From positions 8,990,001 through 9,054,000 of the forward strand of contig NC_048554.1 in the NCBI RefSeq assembly GCF_902806685.2: a stretch of 64,000 bases of DNA, written 5' to 3'. Below the pieces are notes generated by a model, which was not told the origin of the DNA, did no database searches, and was given only the letters and a program-made list of their open reading frames with translations. Numbering within the stretch: position 1 is the stretch's first letter; the number at the start of each line of letters is the position of its first letter. The DNA comes from Maniola hyperantus (lineage: Eukaryota > Arthropoda > Insecta > Lepidoptera > Nymphalidae). A program made the position numbers and the translations under genes. Shown here in pieces: positions 11,790 to 23,912 of this stretch.

Positions 11790-12125
11790 TGTAGGTACAT
11801 CTGTGTAAAGATGTTTTTTTTATTATTCATTATAGGTGTACGCTTGACCACAATCACACCTGATGGGAAGCGATGATGTGGCCTAAGATGGGACGCGTTT
11901 ACCTAGAAGATGCCTATTCACTCTTGTTTTGAAGATACCCGGGTTGTAATTGGTAGGAAACACATATCGCGGAAGAGTATTCCAAACCTTAGCCATACGT
12001 ATGAGGAATGATGACGCAAAACGTTTCGTGCGTGTAGATGGAATGTCGACGACATAAGGATGGAAACTCGCCCGACGTCTTGCGATTCGGTGTTCTAAAT
12101 TAAAGTTGCGCGAACTAGGTATCAT
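11790..12125 (-). repeat. LINE ORF2 C-terminus and 3' UTR (jockey/CR1-like), second copy
   Basis: The minus frame 11883-12125 has RRRASFHPYVVDIPSTRTKR, FLIRMAKVWNTLPRYVFP and NPGIFKTRVNRHLL. This is the end of a non-LTR reverse transcriptase protein, uninterrupted over 80 codons but 5'-truncated. The 3' UTR contains CACACCTGATGGGAAGCGAT. It lies just inside intron 2, next to exon 3, in the same orientation as the gene. Confidence 0.85.
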
Positions 12126-12164
12126 ACACTTTTTAAGTGAATTTGAAAATCACATCACACTATA

Positions 12165-12191
12165 TAATATTATAAAGGCGAAAGTTTGAAT

Positions 12192-12237
<46 letters not shown>

Positions 12238-12405
12238 TTGTTACTCCTTCACGCAAAAACTACTGGACGGATTTTGCTAAAATTTGGAATGGAGATACCC
12301 TGGATTAAGACATAGGCTACTTTTTATCCCGGAAAATCAAAGAGTTCCCGCGGGATTTTGAAAAACGTAAATCCACGCCGACGAAGTCGCGGGCATCAGC
12401 TAGTT
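12165..12405 (-). repeat. ACTAGCTGATGCCCG-type repeat with GT microsatellite
   Basis: Reverse copy ending GTCGCGGGCATCAGCTAGTT. Its tail side carries a (GT)n run at about 12196-12232, showing how these elements seed microsatellites. Confidence 0.8.
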
Positions 12406-12439
12406 TAGAATACACTCGGTTTTAATTTAGAATATCTCT

Positions 12440-12690
12440 CTTATCTAGACCATGCATTCCCAGTTTAAGAATGTGATCATTCCATATCCTCCCGTGGATG
12501 TCGTAAAAGGCGACTAAGGGATACGCCGTATGGTGACGGTTCGATGCATTCCCAAGAAGGTTTGACGTCAGGCAGGCGGCCGGCTGAAAAACATCATGCC
12601 AAATCAGTTACAACATGTCTGGAATAAAGACATGTTGTGCCGACCCCACATAGCGTGGGATAAAGGATAAGAAGCAGAAGATCATCTCTA
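12440..12690 (+). repeat. Interspersed repeat, GTGGATGTCGTAAAAGGCGA type
   Basis: Contains CCTCCCGTGGATGTCGTAAA, GGCGACTAAGGGATACGCC, ACATGTCTGGAATAAAGACA and TGTGCCGACCCCACATAGCG. I recall this set of motifs as an abundant lepidopteran non-LTR 3' region. Only one copy is in the window, so the call rests on memory. Confidence 0.45.
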
Positions 12691-13334
12691 CAGTTCACAC
12701 ATGATAATTTTAATCTGCGTTTCAGACTTCAACGTTAGTAATTTGTTCGCCATAGGTTTGATTTCTATTGACACTCTATATAGTCGTATTGACTACGGTT
12801 ACCTATGTAGGTACATCTAATAATCATTAATTAAATAACTCAGCCAAAACAATTTCTGACTGACTTCTAAAAATTGAAGATTGGTGATGTCATTTCCATG
12901 TGTATATCTTTAACATAAAATATATCAGATTCAGAGGTTAAGGAATATTTTGTACTCTGGTTAACATATAACTACGCCTAACTACATAACTCTGGGTTAT
13001 AATGGGAACGCGCTATCAAATGTAAACTCATATTAGACTAATATTTTATTTACCAAGTTAGAACCTGCCTATTACAGAATTCGGAAATGTAGGGAATTTA
13101 AAACAAATGGACATTTTCCTCAGTAATCCAAAGAACGCGCCGAGAGAACGCAAGAAATCGTCAACAGCCGCCGTTGATTTGTGGCTGTCACCCCGCAATG
13201 CGCGTGCCGGCACGACCCTGCGAAGCTTTAGCGAAGAAAATCCTCGAAAAAATGTAAAAGGCTATAAAAGCACATTGAATCTTTACCTAAGAATTGGAAA
13301 GCATCAAATTGTTCGAATAAAATTAACTGATTTA

Positions 13335-13800
13335 TAGGGTTCCGTACCTACCTCAAAAGGAAAAAGGAACCCTTATAGGATCACTTCGTTGTCTGTCTGT
13401 CTGTCCGTCTGTCAGTCTGTCCGTCTGTTCGTCTGTCCATCTGTCCGTCTGCCAGTCATGTCTGTCAAGAAAACCTGTTGGGTACGTCCTGTTGGCGTAG
13501 AATCATGAAATTTGGCAGGTAGGTAGGTCTTACAGCACAAGTAAAGGAAAGAATTCGAAAACCTAGAGTTTGTGGTTACATCACAATAAAAAATTAAAAT
13601 GTGTTCATGAACAAATTTTCAAATTTCATAGTAAGATTAATATACCAAGGGTATCTTATAGAAAAGGGATTTACCTGTGCATTCTAAAACAGATTTTTAT
13701 GCGTAATAGTTTTTGATTTATCGTGCAAAATGTTGAAAAAAATACCCGAGTACGAACCCTCGGTGCGCGAGTCTGACTCGCACTTGGCCGGTTTTTTTTA
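13335..13800 (-). repeat. GGCCAAGTGCGAGT / GGTACGGAACCCT repeat
   Basis: Left end AGGGTTCCGTACCTACCTCA; right end CGAGTCTGACTCGCACTTGG followed by CCGGTTTTTTT. A (GTCT)n-like stretch runs 13391-13460. Same family as 44915-45345 and 57101-57378. Confidence 0.85.
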
Positions 13801-14867
13801 CCTTAAATACGTCATAGTCTTGTAAAGTTTCCTTATGGATTAGTCTTAATAATACAATCAAGGGCAACAATTTCCACTAGGCTGATCAAATATTTCAGTA
13901 TTTAGTAATATGCCATCATGTATTTTAAATGCTTAAAATGGCGATTTTCAGCTTCAAATTTTTTGCATCAAGGCCTAGATTTGTAACATATTTCGTACCA
14001 ATGATTGTCAGTGTTAAGTATGTACAGATCGAAAAGACTTCTTATTGAAATTTTGTGTGGTCGATATTTACGTTGATAACATAACCAGAAAACCGAACAT
14101 TCAAAATTACTCTCCCATTTACCATTTCGTTTCATCACAATCTAGGTAAATGATACTCAACCGATACCGTGGTTCGACCTATCACTTAACAAGTGTTTAG
14201 AAATTGTATCGCTACAATAATAGAGTCAACCGACCGCGCATTGTATGCATCCATTGCCGGATTGGTTATTGTCAAGTTCACTTGTAGTGTTGTATAAGGA
14301 GTAATGTATGTATTGTAGGGGAATTATTGACGCAAAATTAAGGTAATGAGTATCGGATACAGGAGCAATGACGCAGTGGAATTGCCATCGTAACACATCC
14401 ACCACAGAGCGGCCACAAACACGGCGGCAAGCGTTTGAACAATCGCTGCCATATCGACACATACCTAATGGTAATTCTGGTGAAATTCATGGTCGCAATC
14501 CAGGCTTCATAAGCGGTGGACTGATACTGACTATGCCATTTAGTACGTAAAATTTGTGGTATTGACGTGTTAGATTACAATGGTCGTGTTTATAGCTTGA
14601 CTATCTGGCTTGCTAATACCGATGATACATGAATTACCTACTGTGAAATACATTTAAACTACAGCTTTCATTAAGTGTATCTATAGGTTTTACAGAACGC
14701 AGTCACTGGACAGCGAATGACGAAGAAAGGGAGTTTCTCTAATCACGATGATCAAATCGGAAAATATGAGCTCCGTAGAAGAACCAAAGCAAAGCGAAGC
14801 TGAAGTGACATAGTGATAGGGCAAATAGTATAGGTACAGGGTATACTTAGTATTCGAATGTATAGAA
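13801..14867. other. No gene seen (intron 2)
   Basis: No repeat or exon recognised. Opposed frames at 14226-14462 and 14368-14550 overlap and have no domain. Confidence 0.45.
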
Positions 14868-15006
14868 CGAGACAGTTCGAGATGGTAATCGAGGAGCGAA
14901 CGGCCCGCACACCCGCACAGTCCTCGCGATAACCCGGTGCGGGTGACGTGCGGGTGTGCGGAGAGTCCCCCCACCTCATGCCCCGATTGCCATCTCAACC
15001 TGTCGC
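14868..15006. repeat. GC-rich foldback MITE (CGACAGGTTGAGATGGCAAT family)
   Basis: Left AGACAGTTCGAGATGGTAAT mirrors right ATTGCCATCTCAACCTGTCG; the core carries GTGCGGGTGTGCGG. Other copies: 20293, 54443, 63025. Confidence 0.8.
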
Positions 15007-15599
15007 GGACTATACTCTACACTGGGACAATAATTGACTAGTTATAGTTAGACTATATATAGTTATAAAAGTAGAAACATACGAACAGACTTGTCTAGAA
15101 TTCAGCCACCTCCGAAGAAATAAAAGCAACGTAGGTACTAGGACGTAAACACCACCCCTCCCCGAACCCGAAATGAGTGGCCTCCCGCTTATTTTCATAA
15201 AACGGATATAAATTCGCCAACTTGAGATGAGAAAAAATTTCCTTATGTCTCTACGCAAAACAAGACTATATTTTACATGTAGAGGTTTATCCATATCGTA
15301 TATTTGACTGCATAAGGCGCAAGACACACCGGCAGAACTGGGGCGCGGCGTTTTTCTTGTTAAGAACTCAAAATAAGCTTTATTTAATTTGGCGAGGCGA
15401 GGGCGGCGCGAGCGGCGCGCAGCAATCTACTCATGCGCCAAAAGCGCGTTTTACGTGTTTTGTTTTCAGTAGGATATCAATTTTAACGGTAGGTACCTAC
15501 GTCAAAGTCCATAAAACTGAATTTACGTAGTTAAGTATTATTAATAAATCCCTAACTTTTTTTTGTGTGAAAACATAAGCACATACCTTTATACTTACA

Positions 15600-15880
15600 A
15601 AGTTAAAAAAATCTATTAAAAGTATGCTCTTGAAAAAAGCATATAACACAATCGAAGATTATGTAAATGATAAAAGAGCGTGGATTTGACCTGCAGCTCG
15701 TTCCAGCCATGCGCGGGACTATAATAATTAGGTACTTTTTTATAAGTATATGGCATAATATTAATAGTACCTACATCAAATCTTTGAAAAGAGCAACTGC
15801 CGAATTTCTTGCTGGTTCTTCTCGGTAGGAAAGGCATTTCGAACCAGTGGTAGATGAATTTGACGTTTCAAAAGTACTTG
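15600..15880 (+). repeat. Interspersed repeat (GCCGAATTTCTTGCTGGTTC type)
   Basis: TGCCGAATTTCTTGCTGGTT, CTCGGTAGGAAAGGCATTTC and CCAGTGGTAGATGAATTTGA. The reverse copy at 58900-59050 shares CATCTACCACTGGTGCGGAA and GCCTTTCCTA. Confidence 0.6.
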
Positions 15881-15904
15881 AAAAAAAAGAGAAAGAGAGC
15901 CAGC

Positions 15905-16040
15905 ATTAGAAATCACGTCATGCATATTGCGAGACACATAGTACCTATAGTGTCGTGGGAATATAATTTATTAAACTTTAAAAGTGTCTGGCAGGGGGTT
16001 GCCACCATACTGTCTGGCAATGCATGACGTGATTTCTAAT
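15905..16040. repeat. MITE with 21 bp terminal inverted repeats
   Basis: ATTAGAAATCACGTCATGCA(T) at 15905-15925 is mirrored by (A)TGCATGACGTGATTTCTAAT at 16020-16040. The 94 bp centre has no coding potential. Confidence 0.85.
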
Positions 16041-16240
16041 ACTATTCTGAGCCAACTTACGAATAGAAACAAAATAGTTCTTCTTTAAAAAAATATCTAC
16101 GAGATAAAATCAATAAAATGAGATGTGTTTGCCTACAAAATGTTTTGATCGTGTTATTCGGTGCAAACAATATTTTTATGAAGAGTGGCGCCCCCTCGGG
16201 ATCAATATTCGCAGTTTATGAAGCTTGTCGCACGTGCACG

Positions 16241-16868
16241 CTGCAATATGTTCACGGCGGGGAGACGAAAGTCTTTTTATGAATAACTTAAATGATTTAT
16301 GAAGTGCGCTTTCACTCTATGCTACGACCCTTTGATACAAACGCGACTCGAGAAACGGGGAAATGGTGCAAAAAGTATGGGAAAGGTCAAGATGTTGATC
16401 ATTAGTGCTGTTTCCTGTAATGTTTATTTAAGACTAGATTTTACTTGAAAGTAGCAGTTTATGCTTCAACGTACCATGTCCGTGCACGGACGCCAGAAGG
16501 TGAAGCTTGAACTGCTTCATATAAAATATTCGTGATGATTTGAATCCGTGCCTCGTCTGCACCTCGTACGTGGTCGACATGTGTTAGCATAAATCATCCA
16601 TAATTCTGCAATATGGTTACAGCGGGGAGGCGAAAGTCTTTTTACGAATAACTTAAATGATTTATGAAGTGCGCTTTCACTATATGCTACGACACTTTGA
16701 TAGAAACGCGACTCGAGTAACGGGGAAATAGTGCGAAGTATGGGAAAGGTTTGATGTTGATTGTTGGTGCTGTTTCCTGGATGTTTATTTGAGAATAGCT
16801 TTTATCCACGACTTCATCCGTGGGTATTAATATCCTTACGGCTGGGAGACGAAAGTCTTTTTGTGATT
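16241..16868 (+). repeat. Local direct duplication, offset about 365 bp, plus a remnant third copy
   Basis: 16241-16440 and 16606-16800 share CTGCAATATG, GAAAGTCTTTTTA(T/C)GAATAA, TGATTTATGAAGTGCGCTTT and GCGACTCGAG. A third fragment, GGAGACGAAAGTCTTTTT, lies at about 16845-16862. A MITE-like segment sits between the first two copies. Confidence 0.85.
16450..16580. repeat. MITE related to the palindrome at 46955-47110
   Basis: GTCCGTGCACGGACG centre, CTGCTTCATATAAAATATTC and GAATCCGTGCCTCGTCTGCA match the right arm of the 46955 element. The left arm is partly lost. Confidence 0.7.
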
Positions 16869-16869
16869 A

Positions 16870-19189
16870 TTTTACTTATATCTATTTCAAATTGAGTACC
16901 TATCTACCTCTTCCTTTATTTCAAGTCGTTTGAAAAAAATTCAAATTAAGTACAAAAAAACTGCGAAATCAGATCCGAACTCAATATGCAATTTCCCAGT
17001 CCCCGTTAGATTAAAAATCAGCTTTATAACGTCATAAAGTAGGCGGGGGGCGTTAAGATAAGAGTTCCGACGGCTAAATAAAAAATGAGCCACAATCGTA
17101 ATGGCAGCCAGCTCCTTTGATCTCGGTTTCATGGCTTACTGGGGATTTTCAGCTTAGAGACGAGCAATTTGGATATAAAATACGTAATGCGGCCCGATAC
17201 GCTTTAGGGACATTAGCGGATTGGCTGCGGGCGAGCATGTTATGTGCGCGCCTTTATAAATGCGAGCCGTGCCGATCTATTAAAATATCATGGCTTATTG
17301 ATTAATGCGAATGTTTAGCACATTACTATATTGGGTACAAGCTGATAATCGTGTCGCGTGGATTTACCTGCCTATGTTTTAATAATTCAGTGGGAACTTT
17401 GATTGTCCGGGTTAATAGGAAGTAATTTCCGCCATATTGTGACGTAATAACTGGAAATTTTAAATAGTTCATATTAATCATTTCAGGCATTCTTCCTCCT
17501 ATGGTGTCGTTAGTCTTAGGTAAGTCAGACCTGCTGAAAACACACTATATCAAGAAAAGTACAAAAGTTCAAGTATTCACATATCTACTTCAATCAGGCT
17601 AAGTAAGTACCTATAAGCAAAACAACTTTGCAAAAAAACGAAAACATAATTTCACACTAAAATATTCGCTGATACAAATAAACAAGTAAAGAAACCCAAG
17701 CAATAAAAGGGCGGCCGTCTACGAGCGAGACATCGTAAAATTCAGGTTTATTGAAGCGACTCAAAAGAACAAGAGAAAAGTCAAAAGCGTGTACAATTAA
17801 AAACCTCCCCCAGAGACGCACCTCAAGCCGAGCGGTCAATATTGCTTGGAAAAGACCCTCAATTTTCACCACTCCCCTGCGCTAATAATAATAATTAGGA
17901 ATGAGTGGTTCAATAATTAAAAACGGAAAAGAGAACTTGCAAAAGACGGCCAAAGGAAATCTGATCTCCCTTTCTGTCGGGCGCTCCGCGAGAAGATCGC
18001 ATTCCCTCCTCATCACGGGATACCGTCTCGTTTAAATTAATAAAAATTGAAATAAATGCAAACCTTAATTTGGACTGAGCTATTTTGCATTTTTTATTTT
18101 AGTTGGGAATATGAATTTGCTGACTCATCCCGAGTTCGCTTGTGACCTCGAGCATCGATCCCACTCTATGTTCTGAATTCACTTTTGAACGACGGATTTA
18201 ATTTTAATAACGAAACCATACAATTAACCGTGAAGGTCAAGTAATTAAGTTTTACGTACCTATTAGGTCAAAAAAATTAATAAGTACAAAATCAGAACTA
18301 CTAAAGCTACCTTCCTCGTATGGTTTTTAAGAACTCAAAAAAACGCATGCAAAAACAAACTTTGTACTTACTATGTTATTTTTGTATGAAGACTATGCGT
18401 ACCTTGTTCCTATAAAGTCGTATCATGGTGCTTGTATTTATCTAAAGCAGTGCTTTTAAATAGACACTTTTTTTTCTGAGATATGCTATTCTGATTAAAT
18501 ACCTCTACCGGAATACTACTTTTGTCAACTTTCCAGATAGAGTGTTTAGCTCATGTAACTACGGGTGTACTCGTGGGTTACCCAAAACTACAGCTTAAAA
18601 TAATTGATATCTCTAAAAGGCTATACGTTACATTGTACACCATTCGCATACCATTAATTATCATTATACCCTACAAGCGATGCGCGCAATCTAAAACTCG
18701 TTCCCTAATTTATAATATTCCCATTCCATTCTAAATAACAAGGCAAATTTAAAACCATTAGCCGTTAAGGGCAACCATGCAGTGCATCAAAGGGGCCTCT
18801 CCAGTTAATAAGGAAAGGTGAGGCCGAGATCTTTTTCCGCAGCTCTTATACAAAAATAATTTTCCACCTTTAAGGGTGGCTAGGGCTGCCATGACAACGG
18901 GAGTTCTAGGATTGTCCTGTTCGTGGCTCTATATTTTAATCTTCTTATTTCAAAAATAAAAAAAATTAACGAATATCATAATTTATACACATACACAATC
19001 TCACCTGTCATATTTTGATATTTATTTCTGTCGATAAAATAAAAGCAATATTTTGTCTCTTTTAAATCACTTATTGTTTGCGTAAATAATCAACCTCGCT
19101 GTTTAACTCGGACTAGCAGCCAGGATTCTTGGCACCATTCCACGTGGGCATTATTTGTGTAATAGCTGGCAGGATAGAAAAGGAAAGGA
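16870..19189 (-). promoter_or_regulatory. Repeat-poor intronic stretch, candidate enhancer region
   Basis: About 2.3 kb with few recognisable repeats and several blocks of higher complexity (17040-17310, 17680-18060, 18740-18910). No coding signal. Long introns of developmental regulators often carry enhancers, so this is a guess from absence of repeats, not from motifs. Confidence 0.25.
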
Positions 19190-19295
19190 AATGTAGTTGA
19201 GACCGACGAAACGTCACATAGATATGAGTGACAGAGACAACGCTGAAAGCCGAAATCTATTTCTAAAGTTTGATGTGCAATATTTATCTGAAAAT
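19190..19295. repeat. Partial foldback MITE (ACCGA...GTCACATAG family)
   Basis: GAGACCGACGAAACGTCACA and GTGACAGAGACAACGCTGAA match the centre and right half of the 63358-63542 element. Confidence 0.65.
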
Positions 19296-22200
19296 CCTTC
19301 CTTCCTCTAAGGAAAATCTACATGTATAAGCTAATAAAATTAATTTTAAAATGAGCAGTTTTTAGAAATTATTAAGTTAGTAATTCAGTTCCTTTTAAAT
19401 AGAAAGTTAATAATAAAACCATTGCATCATGAAACCATAAAAAATTGAAACACATATTACTTCGAGCAATCACCATGAGTAGTTTAGTACCTAAGTATGA
19501 TTCAACTGGGATGCTTAATGTGAAGATTTCATGTCACCGCTAGCTAACCATTATTACAATCTCAATTGCTCTGATTTGCTGAATTTATGCAATTCTTGTT
19601 GACACAATGCATTGTAGCCAATAATAGGTAGTGAGAGAGCATCAATTATTGTGATCGTGATATTGTAGCTGTCATTCTACCACAATCGCGCAAAAGGATT
19701 CGTTATTATGAGAAAAATCCTATAAAAAGTAGCTTTATGGTAGTTTTAGTGGGGAAGGAATTGGAGGGGTCTATTGTGTGCGATGTTTAACTAACAAGCC
19801 TCTTTCAGGTGCCAACAGAACAATAGTGAACACAAGTTATCTATGTATGACGCTCGAATGTGACGAGAATACTGTGTGAGTTGTGACCCTTTTGTAACAC
19901 TACGCCCGCGCCATCTTAAACGGCAGTTTGTTAGTTGGATCTGGTTCGAAGGACCATTGTATAGATAGGCTCTACATTATTCCCGAGTGCTATGGACTAT
20001 ACAATATATATTGCGTATGAAGTCGCAGGGAAAAGTTAGTTATTCAGATAAACAAGGTAGGTACTGATAATTAAATGAAAAACTATTAAAAAATATTATA
20101 AGTTGGTATGATAACTTACGTTAATGCTTTTATTGCAGTTAGTAAACACAATGTTTAATGTTAAAAAATTACTAATTCCTTGTATAAACTTTAAAAATCC
20201 TCGAACGAGTTTTCGTACTACTGCAACGAATATTTAGATGGTTTATAGGTACCTACCTACTTTAAAATTAGAGCTTTAAAAATGAAGTGAAGTACGCGAC
20301 AGGTTGAGATGGCAATCGGGGAGGGAACGTCCCCCCCCCCCCTGCGCGTACTATACTTACCTACTAATTTATGATCTTCGATCAAATTCATCCGTGTATA
20401 AGAAAATCTTGGCTGAATTTAAAAAAGCTAAGCGTGGGGAATGCGGGGACACACGGCCCTAGGGTATTTTTTATCGACGATCGCTCTAAAGTGGGGTCAA
20501 TCAATCGATTAGCAGATGTCGCCTCTTGACTACTGGTGCAGTAAATTGGGCTCTTATTGCGGGGGACATAATAAGGGAATCTCATCTACCTTTACCCATG
20601 TACCTATATCCTTACCTAGCACTGAAAATATCCTGATTAAATGTACCTAATAAATATATTCTATTTATATCGTATTTATAACGTACCTATCTATAGCTAA
20701 TTTAATTAGGTACACAACTATTACTAGTATTTAGATTTCGAAATTCTCGGTAAATATTTAGTAGTTTTATGAAAATATAACCAAAACTTTTATTTAACAA
20801 TATACCAATTGGGTAAAATATTTTTACATTTGCGTAATAAATACTAATTAACTATTAAATCTAGAGTTTAAGTAACCAAAACGTTTCCAAACTTCAAAAC
20901 AATAATTTACATTTAAATTATTATAATACATAATATAAACTGCACAGGTATAACGATTAGAGCCATTTCATACTCAAAGACCCATTAGAAGTAACAATAA
21001 CTAACAATACTGTACGAAAACAAATATCTCACTTCCACCCTCTTTTAGCGGAACTTCTCTTACACTTAAATAGAGCTGACACGGTAAAACCGAGCAAAAA
21101 TTGTTCGGGTACCCTCATTAAATTTTTCGCTTATTAAAAATTCCCCGCGCCCTGTCCGTCAGCATCAGGCAACTTTTTTATCCGGAGTAACAGAAGTTGT
21201 GTTCCCGATCCCCCTTCGTCCTCTTGCCCGATAATTTGAGTGAGATTTTCTCGCAATTTAAGATAAACAAAGAGAGCGCTTACCCTTAATTGGAAAGCAG
21301 AACGTTATTCACGAAGGAACGTGACAAATAGACACCTCTTAACTTCTTTTCCACTTTCCCGTTTAGGGCTATATTGGTTTTTACAGACGCCGGCCAAAGC
21401 TTTTGTTTGTTTAAGGAAATGTTAATGAGTTATCTCTGCTTGCCGGAGAGTTAGGAAATGTGTTCTGGTTTTACAAGGGAAATCGATCCCGGTTAAACAG
21501 ACAAACAATAAAAAATAACATCTTTGTGTGAATAATTACTTACTGTCTTAAATAACTAACTAAGTCGGTGTTTTATGTACTTATAGGACCAACTAGAAAG
21601 CTAGTAGGCGTACCTACCATTTTTGAACCTGCAATATTTATTTACAAAAACCGATTAAGCGTTTTCTTACAAAGTTGCCGCCTAAAAATACAAACCTATG
21701 TAAAGGTATGTGCTCCTATTTAAAACACCCTTTGAAGTTAAGAGTGTTTTACCTGAATATTTTCTGAACTTTTATCTGTACCTATCATGGTTTTATTGTT
21801 TGGTCATATTGATGACGTCACATTATCGTCATGATCGTAGAACAGTCAGTCAGTTTGGCAAAAAACCTTTAAAATGCTATATTTGAATACGACACACGAA
21901 AATATAAATCTGATATCTATGGCTGTCTGTCCACTGGTGCGGAAAAAAGAGGAGCTGTGCAAACATTATCCAACAGAATTGCACTAAAATTAAAAGAAAA
22001 AACTTAATAATATTATTACATAGATACCATATCTATTCCAATTTCACACAAAGTTACAAATAAGATCTAAGTGACATGACATGCCTCCCTCGACTGTTGA
22101 TGTTTCTTCCTGCCCGCTTCGTTAGCTCCCCCCTACTATTTGAATATGTGAGTTTACAGTTCGTGTTCCGTTTTACCCCATTTTACCCCTAAACATTTAA

Positions 22201-23164
22201 GTTTTACATGCGCTCTGTTTGTTTGAGTATTGAATGGAAATAGTTTCGCGAAACCCCCCTTGCGTAATAACTTATATGTTGACAAGACGAAATGTAAATA
22301 GTATAACTGAGTTGCGAGTTATTGGTAGCATGGTACAGATTTGCAAATAGGAAATATACCATATCTCCCTGACAGAGCGTTGAATCGAATTTTCGCTTTT
22401 TTTTACCTTGGTTACAAATTAACGCTTGGGATTCTAATTTTTGAAGCCACTGTGCAATTTTTTATTTATTTATGTACTTACTCGTAAATCTTTCATTTTA
22501 TATGAACGGCTCTAGTGTGGATTTTTCACCTGAATCCTCCATACTAAGTAGTTTGGCAGATTACTTAACTCTGGTAGCTAGTTTTTTACTTGAAAATTAC
22601 TTTAAGGTTTAGTAGTATTATATAGTTTTAGTAGTAGGTAGTATATAGAAAATATTACTATCTATATCCAAATGCACCAGAAAGTAACGTTTTGATGGAA
22701 TATGTTTGCCATAAGTGATAAGAGCTAAGCGTTTAATGTAAATAATGTTCTAGCTTTTTTCTCACTTAATGAGGTCTCGAACTCTATGATTTCCATGTTA
22801 GATAGGTATAGAATCGGGGTTGGTTGCGGCCACAGCTAATGACCACTCTACCTTTGTTATGCCGGGCGCCTATTAAAAAGCAATGGACGGTATGGGTTAA
22901 TAATAATAAAAGTTGCTTACTACGTGTTCCGGCTAGGCCTTAAACAAAAATTTAAATATTATTAAATGCACAACCAGAGACAAATAGTATAAAAATAGAC
23001 AATAACTTCAAAGTATTATTTTTCACCTCTCTATGCGCGCGTTGCGAAATTCAAAAAATGGGACATAGAGAATTAGATATGTAAAATGTTTGCAGAATGA
23101 AAACATGCTTCGGTCTACTAAAGAACGAGAACAGGACCGGAATATCACGCTGGCAAAACCTGAA
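19296..23164 (-). promoter_or_regulatory. Repeat-poor intronic stretch, candidate enhancer region
   Basis: Mostly unique-looking sequence apart from the half MITE at 20293. The block 21030-21490 is the densest non-AT stretch (AGCATCAGGCAAC, AAGATAAACAAAGAGAGCGC, AAGCTTTTGTTTGTTTAAGG). No ORF with a domain. Confidence 0.25.
20293..20356. repeat. Half copy of the GC-rich foldback MITE
   Basis: GCGACAGGTTGAGATGGCAA and TCGGGGAGGGAACG, then a run of 14 C. The second arm is missing. Confidence 0.7.
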
Positions 23165-23407
23165 GCAAAAGTTACAAATGCGAAAGTGTGTTTGTTTGTT
23201 AGTTTATTGGTTTATTGGTTTGTTGGTTCGTTCTTCAATTACGTCGCAAAGGAGTAACGGATTGACGTGATTTTTTGCATGGGTATAGTTAAAGACCTGG
23301 AGAGTGATATTATAGGCTACTTTATCCCGAAAAATCAAAGAGTTCCTATGGGATTTTTAAAAAAAACTAATTCCACGCGATCGAAGTCGCGGGCATCAGC
23401 TAGTTTC
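23165..23407 (-). repeat. ACTAGCTGATGCCCG-type repeat, near full length
   Basis: Reverse copy with tail GTTACAAATGCGAAAGTGTG, a TTGGTTTATTGG run, GGAGTAACGGATTGACGTGA, TTTATCCCGAAAAATCAAAG and head GTCGCGGGCATCAGCTAGTT. Confidence 0.8.
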
Positions 23408-23762
23408 AAATAAAGTTATACTCGTCGTTGTAGGAGCCAAGAAGGCATAGAGATTGCGTGCCTTTCTCAACCAATGAAGGGTTAAATGCTATAAGTATCG
23501 TTTCCACACGGTAAGGCGACACTTAATTGCGAAGTTCTATAAGTGCGGTGTCAGTCCAAAGTACTAGACTAGACTTAAGTTTGTTAAACCTTTGTGCGCA
23601 TTAAGTAAAACGGGCAATTATCCTTGATCTAATAGGCTGTACGCACATTGATATAACTCTGTGGACTGTACAGTAATAAATAAATACATGATTTTAGTAT
23701 AGGTAGGCTTACTGTGGGTGCAATCTACCATATTATTTCTGTCAACTGCGTGTAATACACTA

Positions 23763-23912
23763 AGTACAGTACGCTGCAGACAGTAATGTACATCGACCTT
23801 TAGAATGACTTTTCGGCTTTATAGAGCGTTGTCTCTGTTTTGTAGACAATGCTCTACAAATCTCCTTCTAAAGGTCTATCTGCGTTACTTTCTGCCTCGT
23901 ACTGTACCTAGT
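23763..23912. repeat. Foldback MITE (GTACAGTACGCTGCAG family)
   Basis: GTACAGTACGCTGCAGACAG and CATCGACCTTTAGAA are mirrored by TTCTAAAGGTCTATCTGCGT and GCCTCGTACTGTAC. Copies at 40757 and 63358. Confidence 0.8.

Noticed and set aside
13391..13460. GTCT/GTCC run as a possible CRISPR-like or satellite array
   Set aside because: It is the microsatellite-like part of a common lepidopteran repeat, with no spacers.
15337..15450. GC-rich block near 15.4 kb as an exon
   Set aside because: No frame with a domain and no convincing splice sites. Left unassigned.
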